Part shown: piece after piece, positions 8,033 to 15,021 of the stretch
Layout: each line of letters opens with the position of its first letter
Position numbering within the stretch: the stretch's first letter is position 1
Assembly: GCA_947591605.1 (NCBI GenBank)
Contig: CANQDF010000008.1
Span: 18,780 to 82,779 of the forward strand
Source: an uncultured Clostridia bacterium
Lineage (GTDB): Bacteria; Bacillota; Clostridia; Lachnospirales; CAG-274
Direction: 5' to 3'
DNA length: 64,000 nucleotides
Translations under genes and position numbers: made by a program
The notes under the pieces: model-generated
Told to the model about the DNA's origin: nothing
The model's input: only the letters and a program-made list of their open reading frames with translations
Databases searched by the model: none

Positions 8033-9043
8033 TTAAAACTTGCCGTCCTTTGCAGCCTGCTCAACGGCAACAGCAACAGCAACCGTAGCGCCAACCATAG
8101 GGTTGTTGCCCATACCCATAAAGCCCATCATTTCAACATGAGCGGGAACAGACGATGAACCTGCAAACTGTGCATCCGAGTGCATACGTCCCATTGTATC
8201 GGTCATACCGTAGGAAGCAGGGCCTGCAGCCATATTATCGGGGTGAAGTGTACGGCCTGTGCCGCCGCCCGAAGCAACCGAGAAGTATTTTTTACCGAGC
8301 TCGATACATTCCTTCTTGTAAGTGCCTGCAACAGGATGCTGGAATCTTGTTGGGTTGGTCGAGTTACCCGTAATGGAAACGTCAACGCCGTTCAAGTGCA
8401 TAATAGCAACGCCCTCACGGACATCGTCGGCGCCGTAGCACTCAACGGCAGCTCTCTCGCCGTCCGAATAAGCTATCTTCTGCACGACCTCGATCTTGCC
8501 CGTGAAGTAGTCAAACTTGGTCTGTACATATGTAAAGCCGTTGATCCTTGATATGATTTGTGCAGCGTCCTTGCCGAGGCCGTTAAGGATAACCTTAAGA
8601 GGTGTTTTACGAGCCTTGTTTGCGTTTCTTGCAATACCGATGGCACCCTCTGCTGCGGCAAAGGATTCATGACCTGCAAGGAATGCAAAGCACTTGCTCT
8701 CCTCGCTTAAGAGCATTGCAGCAAGGTTGCCGTGGCCAAGGCCTGCCTTTCTGTCCTCTGCAACGGAGCCGGGGATACAGAATGCCTGCAAGCCGATACC
8801 GATAGCGGCAGCCGCCTCCTGAGCTGTCTTGCATCCCTTTTTAATGGCGATGGCAGCACCTACCGTGTAAGCCCAAGCCGCATTTTCAAAAGCGATGGGC
8901 TGTACTCCCTTACAGATGTCATATGCCTCAACGCCTGCTGCCTTGCAGATCTCGCCGCACTCCTCCACGGAAGAGATGCCGTACTCCGCAATAACAGAGT
9001 TTATTTTATCTATTCTTCTTTCATAACTTTCAAATAATGCCAT
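8033..9043 (-). CDS. GGGtGRT-motif protein of unknown function
   Basis: A 336-residue soluble protein carrying the signature GGGTGRT at about residue 259, followed by LHPDNMAAGPASYGMTDT. The family is named after this motif and is known to sit beside NifU-like scaffold proteins, as here. No function is established that I can state. The Gly-rich loop, the alternating Ala/Gly helices in the first half (GAAIAIKKG, GHGNLAAMLLSEES) and a Met/Gly-rich tail (MMGFMGMGNNPMVG) suggest a cofactor- or metal-binding fold, but that is inference. I chose ATG 9043-9041: AGGAGG lies 10 nt upstream, whereas the in-frame TTG at 9052 is only 1 nt from it. It is translated 17 nt after the NifU-like gene. Confidence 0.85.
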   Translation of the reverse strand: MALFESYERRIDKINSVIAEYGISSVEECGEICKAAGVEAYDICKGVQPIAFENAAWAYTVGAAIAIKKGCKTAQEAAAAIGIGLQAFCIPGSVAEDRKAGLGHGNLAAMLLSEESKCFAFLAGHESFAAAEGAIGIARNANKARKTPLKVILNGLGKDAAQIISRINGFTYVQTKFDYFTGKIEVVQKIAYSDGERAAVECYGADDVREGVAIMHLNGVDVSITGNSTNPTRFQHPVAGTYKKECIELGKKYFSVASGGGTGRTLHPDNMAAGPASYGMTDTMGRMHSDAQFAGSSSVPAHVEMMGFMGMGNNPMVGATVAVAVAVEQAAKDGKF

Positions 9044-9060
9044 TGTAGTCAATCCTCCTC

Positions 9061-9753
9061 TTATTCTTTTCTTGGGTCGATATACTTAGCGGCGTCATCA
9101 AAGCGGCCGTACTTGCCCTTAGCCTTTTCCAAAGCATCGGCAGGGGAATCGCCTTTTTTGATGAAGTCCATCATTTTGCCGAGGTGGATGAACTCATAAC
9201 CTATTATCTGATCCTTGTCGTCAAGAGCTGTCCTTGTAACATAGCCCTCTGCCATTTCAAGGTATCTTGGGCCCTTTGCCTTTGTGGCAAACATAGTACC
9301 CACCTGGCTCCTGAGGCCTTTGCCGAGATCCTCAAGACCTGCGCCGATAGGCAGACCGTTCTCCGAGAAAGCTGTCTGTGTTCTGCCGTAAACTATCTGG
9401 AGGAAGAGCTCTCTCATAGCAACGTTGATGGCATCGCATACAAGGTCGGTATTGAGCGCCTCAAGGATGGTTTTGCCGATAAGTATCTCGGACGCCATAG
9501 CAGCCGAGTGAGTCATGCCGCTGCAGCCGATCGTTTCAACAAGAGCCTCCTCTATGATACCGTCCTTTACGTTGAGGGTGAGCTTACAGGCACCCTGCTG
9601 AGGAGCACACCAGCCGATGCCGTGTGTAAGGCCGGAGATGTCCTTGATCTCCTTTGCCTGTACCCATTTGCCCTCCTCGGGTATGGGTGCAGGGCCGTGA
9701 TAAGCTCCCTTAGCTACGGGACACATATTTGTTACTTCCGCTGAATAAATCAT
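9061..9753 (-). CDS. NifU-like iron-sulfur cluster scaffold protein, long variant
   Basis: A 230-residue protein whose centre matches the NifU/IscU N-terminal fold: GWCAPQQGACKLTLNVKDG, then IGCSGMTHSAAMASEIL, which corresponds to the GC.A...S.MAS/TE segment of scaffold proteins. Candidate cluster ligands are the Cys residues of NMCPVAKG, GWCAPQQGAC and GCSGM. Family members of IscU/SufU type are about 130-150 residues, so the extra N- and C-terminal parts set this subgroup apart. It is the first gene of a two-gene operon with the GGGtGRT protein and has AAGGAG 8 nt before its ATG. No IscS/NifS desulfurase is nearby. A role in cluster delivery to the partner is inferred. Confidence 0.85.
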   Translation of the reverse strand: MIYSAEVTNMCPVAKGAYHGPAPIPEEGKWVQAKEIKDISGLTHGIGWCAPQQGACKLTLNVKDGIIEEALVETIGCSGMTHSAAMASEILIGKTILEALNTDLVCDAINVAMRELFLQIVYGRTQTAFSENGLPIGAGLEDLGKGLRSQVGTMFATKAKGPRYLEMAEGYVTRTALDDKDQIIGYEFIHLGKMMDFIKKGDSPADALEKAKGKYGRFDDAAKYIDPRKE

Positions 9754-9992
9754 AACTAATTCTCCTTTGCTGTAATTTTGTTTGCAGAGGCGTTAAGCCA
9801 CGCAAATGGTACTGCTTTTACTGCCTGTCAATGATATTCGTACTCCGCTTGCGCTGCGTACTCATAACCGACGGCTTCTTGCGAAGCCTTTGTAAAAAAA
9901 GATATGCTCCTTTGCCTCGGAATATAATAAAAACCGATATTCCCCTATGGGAACGTCGGCTCCGAAACAAGAGAAACAATCTTTCCCATTCT
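9754..9992 (-). promoter_or_regulatory. Long hairpin-rich 5' leader of the NifU-like/GGGtGRT operon (candidate structured RNA)
   Basis: The predicted start near 9993 leaves about 240 untranslated nt. Several helices are visible: CCGA/TCGG plus TTCCC/GGGAA around a 4-nt loop (9934-9959); an outer TCGGA/TCCGA helix (9917-9921 with 9961-9965) enclosing it; a perfect GGCTTC-GCAA-GAAGCC hairpin with a GNRA loop (9873-9888); and a second imperfect GCAA-capped hairpin with GTAC ends (about 9844-9865). There is no strong U-run before the gene. It does not match a riboswitch class I recognise. Confidence 0.5.
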
Positions 9993-10028
9993 TGATAAAA
10001 TTTTATCACATGAGCCAAAAAATGTCAA
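9993..10028 (-). promoter_or_regulatory. Sigma-A promoter with palindromic operator on the -10 box
   Basis: Minus strand: -35 TTGACA (10028-10023), 17-bp spacer, -10 TAAAAT (10005-10000) with an upstream TG. A perfect 16-bp palindrome, TGATAAAATTTTATCA (9993-10008), covers the -10 and probably the start site, which suggests repressor control. The spacing does not match the Fnr or Rex consensus. Confidence 0.75.
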
Positions 10029-10162
10029 TATATATTATTTTAAGCCTTGTACGGAGGATACGGCATTTTCCGCCTCAGACCGCCCGCAGATTGCCATTCG
10101 CCGTCTTATCCCCATAAGCCGTGCCGACGGCAAACACCTCTGCCTCATGCCCGTTATTACAT

Positions 10163-10192
10163 AAAAAGAGCCGACGCAGTCTGCGCCGACCC
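10163..10192 (-). terminator. Terminator of the hydrogenase operon
   Basis: Minus strand: a stem of up to 12 bp with three G-T pairs (10192-10181 with 10179-10168), then TTTTT at 10167-10163. It lies 25 nt after the stop at 10218 and separates the hydrogenase operon from the promoter at about 10028. Confidence 0.8.
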
Positions 10193-10217
10193 TTTTGCTT
10201 ATCTTATTTTACAGCCA

Positions 10218-10472
10218 TCACAGCATAGGCAGTATGACATTGTCAAAAAACTCTCCCGCTTCCTCCGGAGCTACACCGTAGTATGCAGGCTCGGCATTAC
10301 TGCCGACCAGTACGGAAACATTTTCTCCGCAGTGTCCCGTGCAGAAGCTGCCCGCTATCTCCACCTTATCGGCAAGCTTATGCTTTTCCACCGACTGCTG
10401 AAAAGCGTTGATAACATTATAGGAGCCTTTTAAATGACAGGCGCTGCCAATACAAACCGAAATTTTTACCAT
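10218..10472 (-). CDS. Small thioredoxin-like [2Fe-2S] ferredoxin-domain protein of hydrogenase operon
   Basis: An 84-residue protein with four cysteines spaced as in the thioredoxin-like [2Fe-2S] domain of NuoE and of NuoF-fused ferredoxin domains: CIGSACHLKGSY near the N-terminus and GSFCTGHCGENV in the middle. It starts with ATG and has AAGGAG upstream, 6 nt after the hydA stop. It is the last gene before the terminator. The likely role is electron transfer for the hydrogenase; whether it is a stable subunit is not known. Confidence 0.8.
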   Translation of the reverse strand: MVKISVCIGSACHLKGSYNVINAFQQSVEKHKLADKVEIAGSFCTGHCGENVSVLVGSNAEPAYYGVAPEEAGEFFDNVILPML

Positions 10473-10478
10473 AAAAAA

Positions 10479-12161
10479 TCACTCCTTTTTAAGATAATCG
10501 ACATGGAGCAGCTCATGCACCTTGCCTCTGAGCAGACCGTTGTAGAGCTGCATCATAAGTGGGTTTTCCTCACTGCGCTTGTTAGCGCAGACCCTGTCGG
10601 ATTCATAGAGCGCGGCGCTCCTTTCAACTCTGTCGGCATAGCCGCCGCTTGGCTGACCTCCGCCGTTTATACAGCCGCCGGGACAAGCCATTACCTCCAC
10701 AAGGTCAAAGTGCTCGCCCTCCTTAATTCTCTTTATGAGTGCGTCCGCATTTCCAAGGCCGCTCACAACGGCTATCCTCACATCTCTGTCGCCGTATTTG
10801 ACCGTAAGCTCCTTAACGCCCTCAAGGCCTCTTACGCCCGTATAAGCAAGCGATCTTAAGCCCGTAAGCGACTTATCCGAGGATATACGCCTTATGACAG
10901 CCTCGGTAACGCCGCCCGTAACGCCGAATATAACACCGGCACCCGAAATGGAGCCGAAAGGCATATCAATGGACTCGTTTTCAATCTCGCTGAATACGAT
11001 GCCGGCTTCCTTTATCATCTGTATAAGCTCCTGAGTGGTTATAACATAGTTTATGATCGGCTCGCCGTCAACCGTAAACTCCTGCCTTGCAGCCTCAAAC
11101 TTTTTGGCTGTACATGGCATAACGGCAACGCTTATTATCTTGCGCCTGCTTGTCTTTTCCTGCTCCTTGATAACTGCGCCGAACATCTGCATAGGTGACT
11201 TGCAGGTGGATACGTTAGGCAGCAGCTCGGGGTAATTCTGCTCGCAGAACCTTACCCATGCAGGGCAGCAGGATGTGAACAGAGGAATGTTCTCTCCGCT
11301 CTTGAGCCTCTCTATAAACTCGTTTGCCTCCTCAAGCACGGTAAGATCCGCACCTGTTGCGGTATCGAATATCTCGTCAAAGCCAAGACGCCTTAAGGAC
11401 GCAACTATCTTGCCCATAACGTCCTTTTCGCTCATGCCGAATTCCTTTGCAACGGCAACTCTTACGGCAGGAGCTATCTGCGCTATCACCTTTACATCCT
11501 TTTCGCTAAGCTCGTTCCACAGCCTTACGCTGTCGTCCTTGATGACGATGGCGCCCGTAGGACAAACTGCCGCACACTGGCCGCAGCCTACGCATGGGCT
11601 GTTTGCGATAGGCTCGTCAAAGGCTGTTGCCACCCTCATTTTGGAGCCTCTGTTGGTAAACTCTATTGCGCCTACGTGCTGCACCTCGTTGCAGACCCTT
11701 ACGCAGTCGCCGCAGAGTATACACTTGTTCCTGTCCCTTGTAATGCTGAGGGAGGAGTCGTCTATATCGTGATCCGCTGCGGTGTTTTCAAACCTGACGG
11801 TGCGTATGCCGTAGCGGCCCGCAAGCTCCTGAAGCTTACATTTGCCGTCCTTTTCACAGGTGGTACAATCCCTGCAATGGTTTGAAAGCAGAAGCTCGAG
11901 TATCATCTTTCTGTACTTTCTGAGCCTTGGTGTATTTGTGTATATTTCAGCGCCGGGCTTTGGAGGCGTTGAACAGGCAGCCTCTATGCCGCCCCACTTG
12001 TTCTCCACCATACACATACGGCATGCGCCGTAAATAGAAAGCTCGGAGTGATAGCAGAAGGTAGGCAGATCAATGCCCGCCTTGCGTATAAGCTCCAATA
12101 TATTTTTTTCACCTGCTATGGGTACGGGTATATTATCTATCATCATAAAATTATCCGCCAT
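10479..12161 (-). CDS. hydA: [FeFe] hydrogenase catalytic subunit, electron-bifurcating HydA type
   Basis: A 560-residue group A [FeFe] hydrogenase. In order: an N-terminal [2Fe-2S] ferredoxin domain (cysteines in FCYHSELSIYGACRMC and EAACS); a His/Cys3 [4Fe-4S] domain (HCRDCTTCEKDGKC, about 94-107); two [4Fe-4S] clusters (CILCGDCVRVC and CVGCGQCAAVCP); and the H-cluster motifs TSCCPAWVRFCE, MPCTAKKFE and MACPGGCINGGGQP (about 491-504). All H-cluster cysteines are present. It reduces protons or oxidises H2. With the NuoF- and NuoE-like partners directly upstream, the set matches HydABC complexes that use ferredoxin and NAD(H) together. Maturases HydE/F/G are not in this window. Confidence 0.95.
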   Translation of the reverse strand: MADNFMMIDNIPVPIAGEKNILELIRKAGIDLPTFCYHSELSIYGACRMCMVENKWGGIEAACSTPPKPGAEIYTNTPRLRKYRKMILELLLSNHCRDCTTCEKDGKCKLQELAGRYGIRTVRFENTAADHDIDDSSLSITRDRNKCILCGDCVRVCNEVQHVGAIEFTNRGSKMRVATAFDEPIANSPCVGCGQCAAVCPTGAIVIKDDSVRLWNELSEKDVKVIAQIAPAVRVAVAKEFGMSEKDVMGKIVASLRRLGFDEIFDTATGADLTVLEEANEFIERLKSGENIPLFTSCCPAWVRFCEQNYPELLPNVSTCKSPMQMFGAVIKEQEKTSRRKIISVAVMPCTAKKFEAARQEFTVDGEPIINYVITTQELIQMIKEAGIVFSEIENESIDMPFGSISGAGVIFGVTGGVTEAVIRRISSDKSLTGLRSLAYTGVRGLEGVKELTVKYGDRDVRIAVVSGLGNADALIKRIKEGEHFDLVEVMACPGGCINGGGQPSGGYADRVERSAALYESDRVCANKRSEENPLMMQLYNGLLRGKVHELLHVDYLKKE

Positions 12162-12164
12162 AGC

Positions 12165-14042
12165 TTACACCTCCTTAACCGCACCAAAGTTACAAGCACT
12201 TGCGCATGCGCCGCACTTGATACACTTGGACGTATCTATAACAAAAGGACTCTTTATCTCGCCCGATATTGCGCCTACAGGACAGTTTCTCGCACACTTG
12301 GAGCAGCCCTTGCAAAGCTCCGGGTCTATCTGATAGGTAACAAGCTTTTTGCACTGACCTGCGGGGCACTTCTTTTGGTAAATATGCGCCTCGTATTCCT
12401 CACGGAAGTTTTTGATGGTGCTGACAACGGGCATAGCCGCAGTCTTGCCGAGTCCGCAAAGCGCCGTGTTGGATATGGTGTCCGCAAGCTCGAGCAAAAG
12501 CTCTATATCACCGTCACGGCCGTTGCCTGCAACTATCCTCTCGAGTATCTCAAGCATACGCTTGGTACCCTCACGGCATGGCACGCACTTGCCGCAGCTC
12601 TCGTTCTGTGTAAAGTTCATAAAGAACCTTGCCACCTCTACCATACAGGTATCCTCGTCCATAACAACAAGGCCGCCCGAGCCTATCATGGCTCCTACCT
12701 TTTTAAGGGAGTCAAAGTCCAGAGGCATATCCAGATCCTTGGTAACAAGGCATCCGCCCGAAGGGCCGCCTATCTGCACAGCCTTGAACTGCTTGCCGTC
12801 ACGCATACCGCCGCCTATATCAAATATAACGTCCCTGAGAGTAGTACCCATAGGCACCTCTATAAGACCCGTGTTCTGTATATTGCCGGTAAGGGCAAAC
12901 GCCTTTGTGCCGGGGCTGTTTGCAGGGCCTATGCCGAGATACCAGTCGGCGCCGTTTTCTATTATGGAAGGTACGTTTGCGTAGGTTTCGACGTTGTTGA
13001 GTACGGTAGGCTTTTCAAAAAGACCCTGCTCAACGGTACGGGGAGGCTTTACCCTTGGCATGCCTCTCTTGCCCTCGATGGATGCGGTAAGCGCACTGCC
13101 CTCGCCGCATACAAAAGCGCCTGCTCCCTTGTTGATATGGAACTTGATCGAAAAATCCGTACCCAGTACGTTTTCGCCTATGATACCAAGCTCCTCAGCC
13201 TGATTTATGGCATTCTGGAGCCTTGAAACAGCCATGGGATACTCCGCACGCACATAGATATATGCTTCCTTTGCGCCTACGGCATAAGCGGCTATCATCA
13301 TACCCTCAAGCATGCGGTGGGGATCACCCTCCATGATACTTCTGTCCATAAATGCACCGGGGTCGCCCTCGTCACCGTTACATACAACGTAGTGTACAGG
13401 CTCCTTTTGTCCTGCTACCTGGCGCCATTTTCTGCCCGTAGGGAAGCCGCCGCCGCCTCTGCCCCTGAGGGCCGATTTGTCGATCTCGTCAAGTATATCG
13501 GCGGGGGTCATCTCAAAAAGTGCCTTTTCAAGCGCCTTATAGCCGCCTGCCGCAATATATTCCTTTACGGATGTTGCGTCTATATGTCCGCAGTGCTCAC
13601 GCACCACCCTTGTCTGCTTTTTGTAGAAGGGTATATCCTCCTGCTTTGCTGCCTTAACACCGTTTCTGTTGTATATAAGGCGTTCTGCAACTCCGTCGCC
13701 TATAATGCTTGCCTCTATTATCTCCTCGCAGTCTTCGGGCTTTACCTTGGTGTAGAGTATGCCCTCGGGCTCTATCCTTACAAGGGGGCCCAGCTCGCAA
13801 AAGCCGTGACAGGCACTGCGCTTAACGCCTATGGCGCCCTCATGGCTGACGCCCTCGGCAAGCTCGGTCGTGCAGTCGATGCCCTTATCCTTTAATATCT
13901 TTACAAAGCTATCGTATACCTTAAGCGAGCCGCTTGCAATACAGCCCGTTTCGGCGCACACAAGTATCCTCTTTTTTTCGCACTTGACAGAACAGGCATA
14001 GGTTTGCCTTAAGCTTTCAAGCTCTTCTCTTGTTTTAAGCAT
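12165..14042 (-). CDS. hydB: NADH-binding NuoF-like subunit of bifurcating hydrogenase (HydB type)
   Basis: A 625-residue protein with four parts: an N-terminal thioredoxin-like [2Fe-2S] domain (CAETGC ... SACHGFCELGP); the NuoF core with GRGGGGFPTGRKW (NADH/FMN loop) and CNGDEGDPGAFMDR; the [4Fe-4S] motif SCGKCVPCREGT; and a C-terminal two-cluster ferredoxin domain (CKGCSKCARNCPVGAI, CIKCGACASACNFGAV). This is the layout of HydB in trimeric hydrogenases. It binds FMN and NAD(H), and is thought to be the site of bifurcation in that complex. It lies 3 nt upstream of hydA and 1 nt downstream of the NuoE-like gene. Confidence 0.94.
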   Translation of the reverse strand: MLKTREELESLRQTYACSVKCEKKRILVCAETGCIASGSLKVYDSFVKILKDKGIDCTTELAEGVSHEGAIGVKRSACHGFCELGPLVRIEPEGILYTKVKPEDCEEIIEASIIGDGVAERLIYNRNGVKAAKQEDIPFYKKQTRVVREHCGHIDATSVKEYIAAGGYKALEKALFEMTPADILDEIDKSALRGRGGGGFPTGRKWRQVAGQKEPVHYVVCNGDEGDPGAFMDRSIMEGDPHRMLEGMMIAAYAVGAKEAYIYVRAEYPMAVSRLQNAINQAEELGIIGENVLGTDFSIKFHINKGAGAFVCGEGSALTASIEGKRGMPRVKPPRTVEQGLFEKPTVLNNVETYANVPSIIENGADWYLGIGPANSPGTKAFALTGNIQNTGLIEVPMGTTLRDVIFDIGGGMRDGKQFKAVQIGGPSGGCLVTKDLDMPLDFDSLKKVGAMIGSGGLVVMDEDTCMVEVARFFMNFTQNESCGKCVPCREGTKRMLEILERIVAGNGRDGDIELLLELADTISNTALCGLGKTAAMPVVSTIKNFREEYEAHIYQKKCPAGQCKKLVTYQIDPELCKGCSKCARNCPVGAISGEIKSPFVIDTSKCIKCGACASACNFGAVKEV

Positions 14043-14043
14043 A

Positions 14044-14520
14044 TTAACCCTCCTTTTTCAATTCCGCAATAAGCTCGCTTGCCTTATCGGGTGACATACC
14101 GGGGTGTACGACATCATTTATTGTCATAACGGGTGCAAGACCGCATGCGCCCAGGCACGATACCGTTTCAACGGTAAACATAAGGTCGTCGGTCGTTATC
14201 TTTTTTGCGGAAAGCCCAAGCTCCTGCCTTACTCTTTCAAGGATGGGTATGGAATGTCTTACATGACAGGCAGTACCGTCGCATACCTTTATAATGTACT
14301 TGCCCTTTGGCTCAAAGGAAAAGTTTTCGTAAAAGGTAGCCACCGAGTAAATACCCGCCTCGCTTATACCCAGCTTTTTTGCAAGGTAGGGCACTATCTC
14401 CTTGGGCAGATAGTGGTAATGCTCCTGTATACTTTGTAATATGGCAATAATTGCGCTGCGCTTATACTCGTGCTCCTCAAGCACCTTGTCGAGCAAAGCG
14501 TAGTCAAAATCCTTATTCAT
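14044..14520 (-). CDS. hydC: NuoE-like [2Fe-2S] subunit of bifurcating hydrogenase (HydC type)
   Basis: A 158-residue NuoE/HydC-family protein. The four cluster ligands are in VCDGTACHVR and SCLGACGLAP, and the helical N-terminus (ILQSIQEHYHYLPKE, IYSVATFYENF) is typical. I chose ATG 14520-14518, which has AAAGG 10 nt upstream; an in-frame GTG at 14544 would overlap the Rex-like operator region. It is the first gene of the hydrogenase operon and carries electrons between HydB and HydA. Confidence 0.92.
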   Translation of the reverse strand: MNKDFDYALLDKVLEEHEYKRSAIIAILQSIQEHYHYLPKEIVPYLAKKLGISEAGIYSVATFYENFSFEPKGKYIIKVCDGTACHVRHSIPILERVRQELGLSAKKITTDDLMFTVETVSCLGACGLAPVMTINDVVHPGMSPDKASELIAELKKEG

Positions 14521-14537
14521 AATTACGCCGCCTTTCT

Positions 14538-14555
14538 TTGTCACATTTTTAACAA
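14538..14555. promoter_or_regulatory. Rex-like redox operator upstream of the hydrogenase operon
   Basis: On the minus strand the site reads TTGTTAAAAATGTGACAA. Compared with the clostridial Rex consensus TTGTTAA-N4-TTAACAA it matches 12 of 14 fixed positions. It lies just downstream of the predicted start site (about 14562), where a bound repressor would block the operon when NADH is low. Rex control of hydrogenase genes is established in clostridia; the site here is a sequence match only. Confidence 0.65.
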
Positions 14556-14568
14556 TATATCAGCCTAT

Positions 14569-14597
14569 ATTATATCATTTATCCCGCCCCATTTCAA
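14569..14597 (-). promoter_or_regulatory. Sigma-A promoter of the hydrogenase operon
   Basis: Minus strand: -35 TTGAAA (14597-14592), 17-bp spacer, -10 TATAAT (14574-14569) with TGA before it, so an extended -10. The predicted start near 14562 gives a leader of about 40 nt. The roughly 250 nt further right, up to 14850, hold a TATAAT near 14776 that could serve the plus-strand operon, but no convincing -35. Confidence 0.8.
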
Positions 14598-14850
14598 GCA
14601 AATAGATGTTTTTTTACCGTTAAATTTGCAAAATCCATTTTTTTTGACCTTTTTTAGCCAAAAAGCAACATTATTTTGTATAATATGTTAAAATAAATTA
14701 TGCTCTGCTGCCGCAAATTACCCAAAAATGCAATTTATCCGCATAAATATAAACTATTTGCTCCGTCAAGCGTATATTATAATGTATAACGGCAGACACG
14801 GTACGGCAAGGGGATAACAGTGCCGCCGACTGCTTTAAAGGAGGTAAAAT

Positions 14851-15021
14851 ATGGATAACAACACTCAAAACAGCTTTGAACGGGAGCTTGAAAGGCGCCT
14901 CGGCATAATGGAAGCTCCGGACTATGAGGCTGCGCCGTGCTTTAACAAGACCGATTACATAATAACCGCCGCAGTTATACTTATATGTATAGCCGCAGTT
15001 ATAGGGGGTGCGTTTTTATGA
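14851..15021 (+). CDS. Small single-pass membrane protein coupled to NCS1 transporter (56 residues)
   Basis: A real small gene: AGGAGG lies 6 nt before ATG 14851 and it encodes 56 residues. The first 35 are hydrophilic with an acidic helix (FERELERRLGIMEAPDYE); the last 20 (YIITAAVILICIAAVIGGAF) form one membrane segment. Its stop overlaps the transporter start as TTATGAGC (ATG 15018, TGA 15019-15021), so translation is coupled. By position and build it looks like a small accessory subunit of the transporter. I recognise no named family. Confidence 0.75.
   Translation: MDNNTQNSFERELERRLGIMEAPDYEAAPCFNKTDYIITAAVILICIAAVIGGAFL

Noticed and set aside
9993..10008. Palindrome considered as an Fnr or Rex site
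   Set aside because: Fnr sites have TTGAT-N4-ATCAA and Rex sites TTGT-type ends at 18 bp; this one is TGAT-N8-ATCA and fits neither.
9818..10018. 66-codon minus-strand frame in the leader of the NifU-like operon
   Set aside because: Its ATG lies upstream of the predicted transcription start (about 9993) and it has no Shine-Dalgarno sequence; basic, low-complexity content.
12048..13226. Plus-strand open frame of 392 codons across hydA/hydB
   Set aside because: It lies fully antisense to two genes with intact motifs. No family features and no ribosome site.
10218..14520. Possibility that the hydrogenase operon is an NADP-reducing HndABCD type
   Set aside because: The order NuoE-like, NuoF-like, hydrogenase could fit either, but the HndB-type protein expected between the first two is missing and the small [2Fe-2S] protein is at the end; HydABC naming fits better, though the nucleotide used cannot be read from the sequence.
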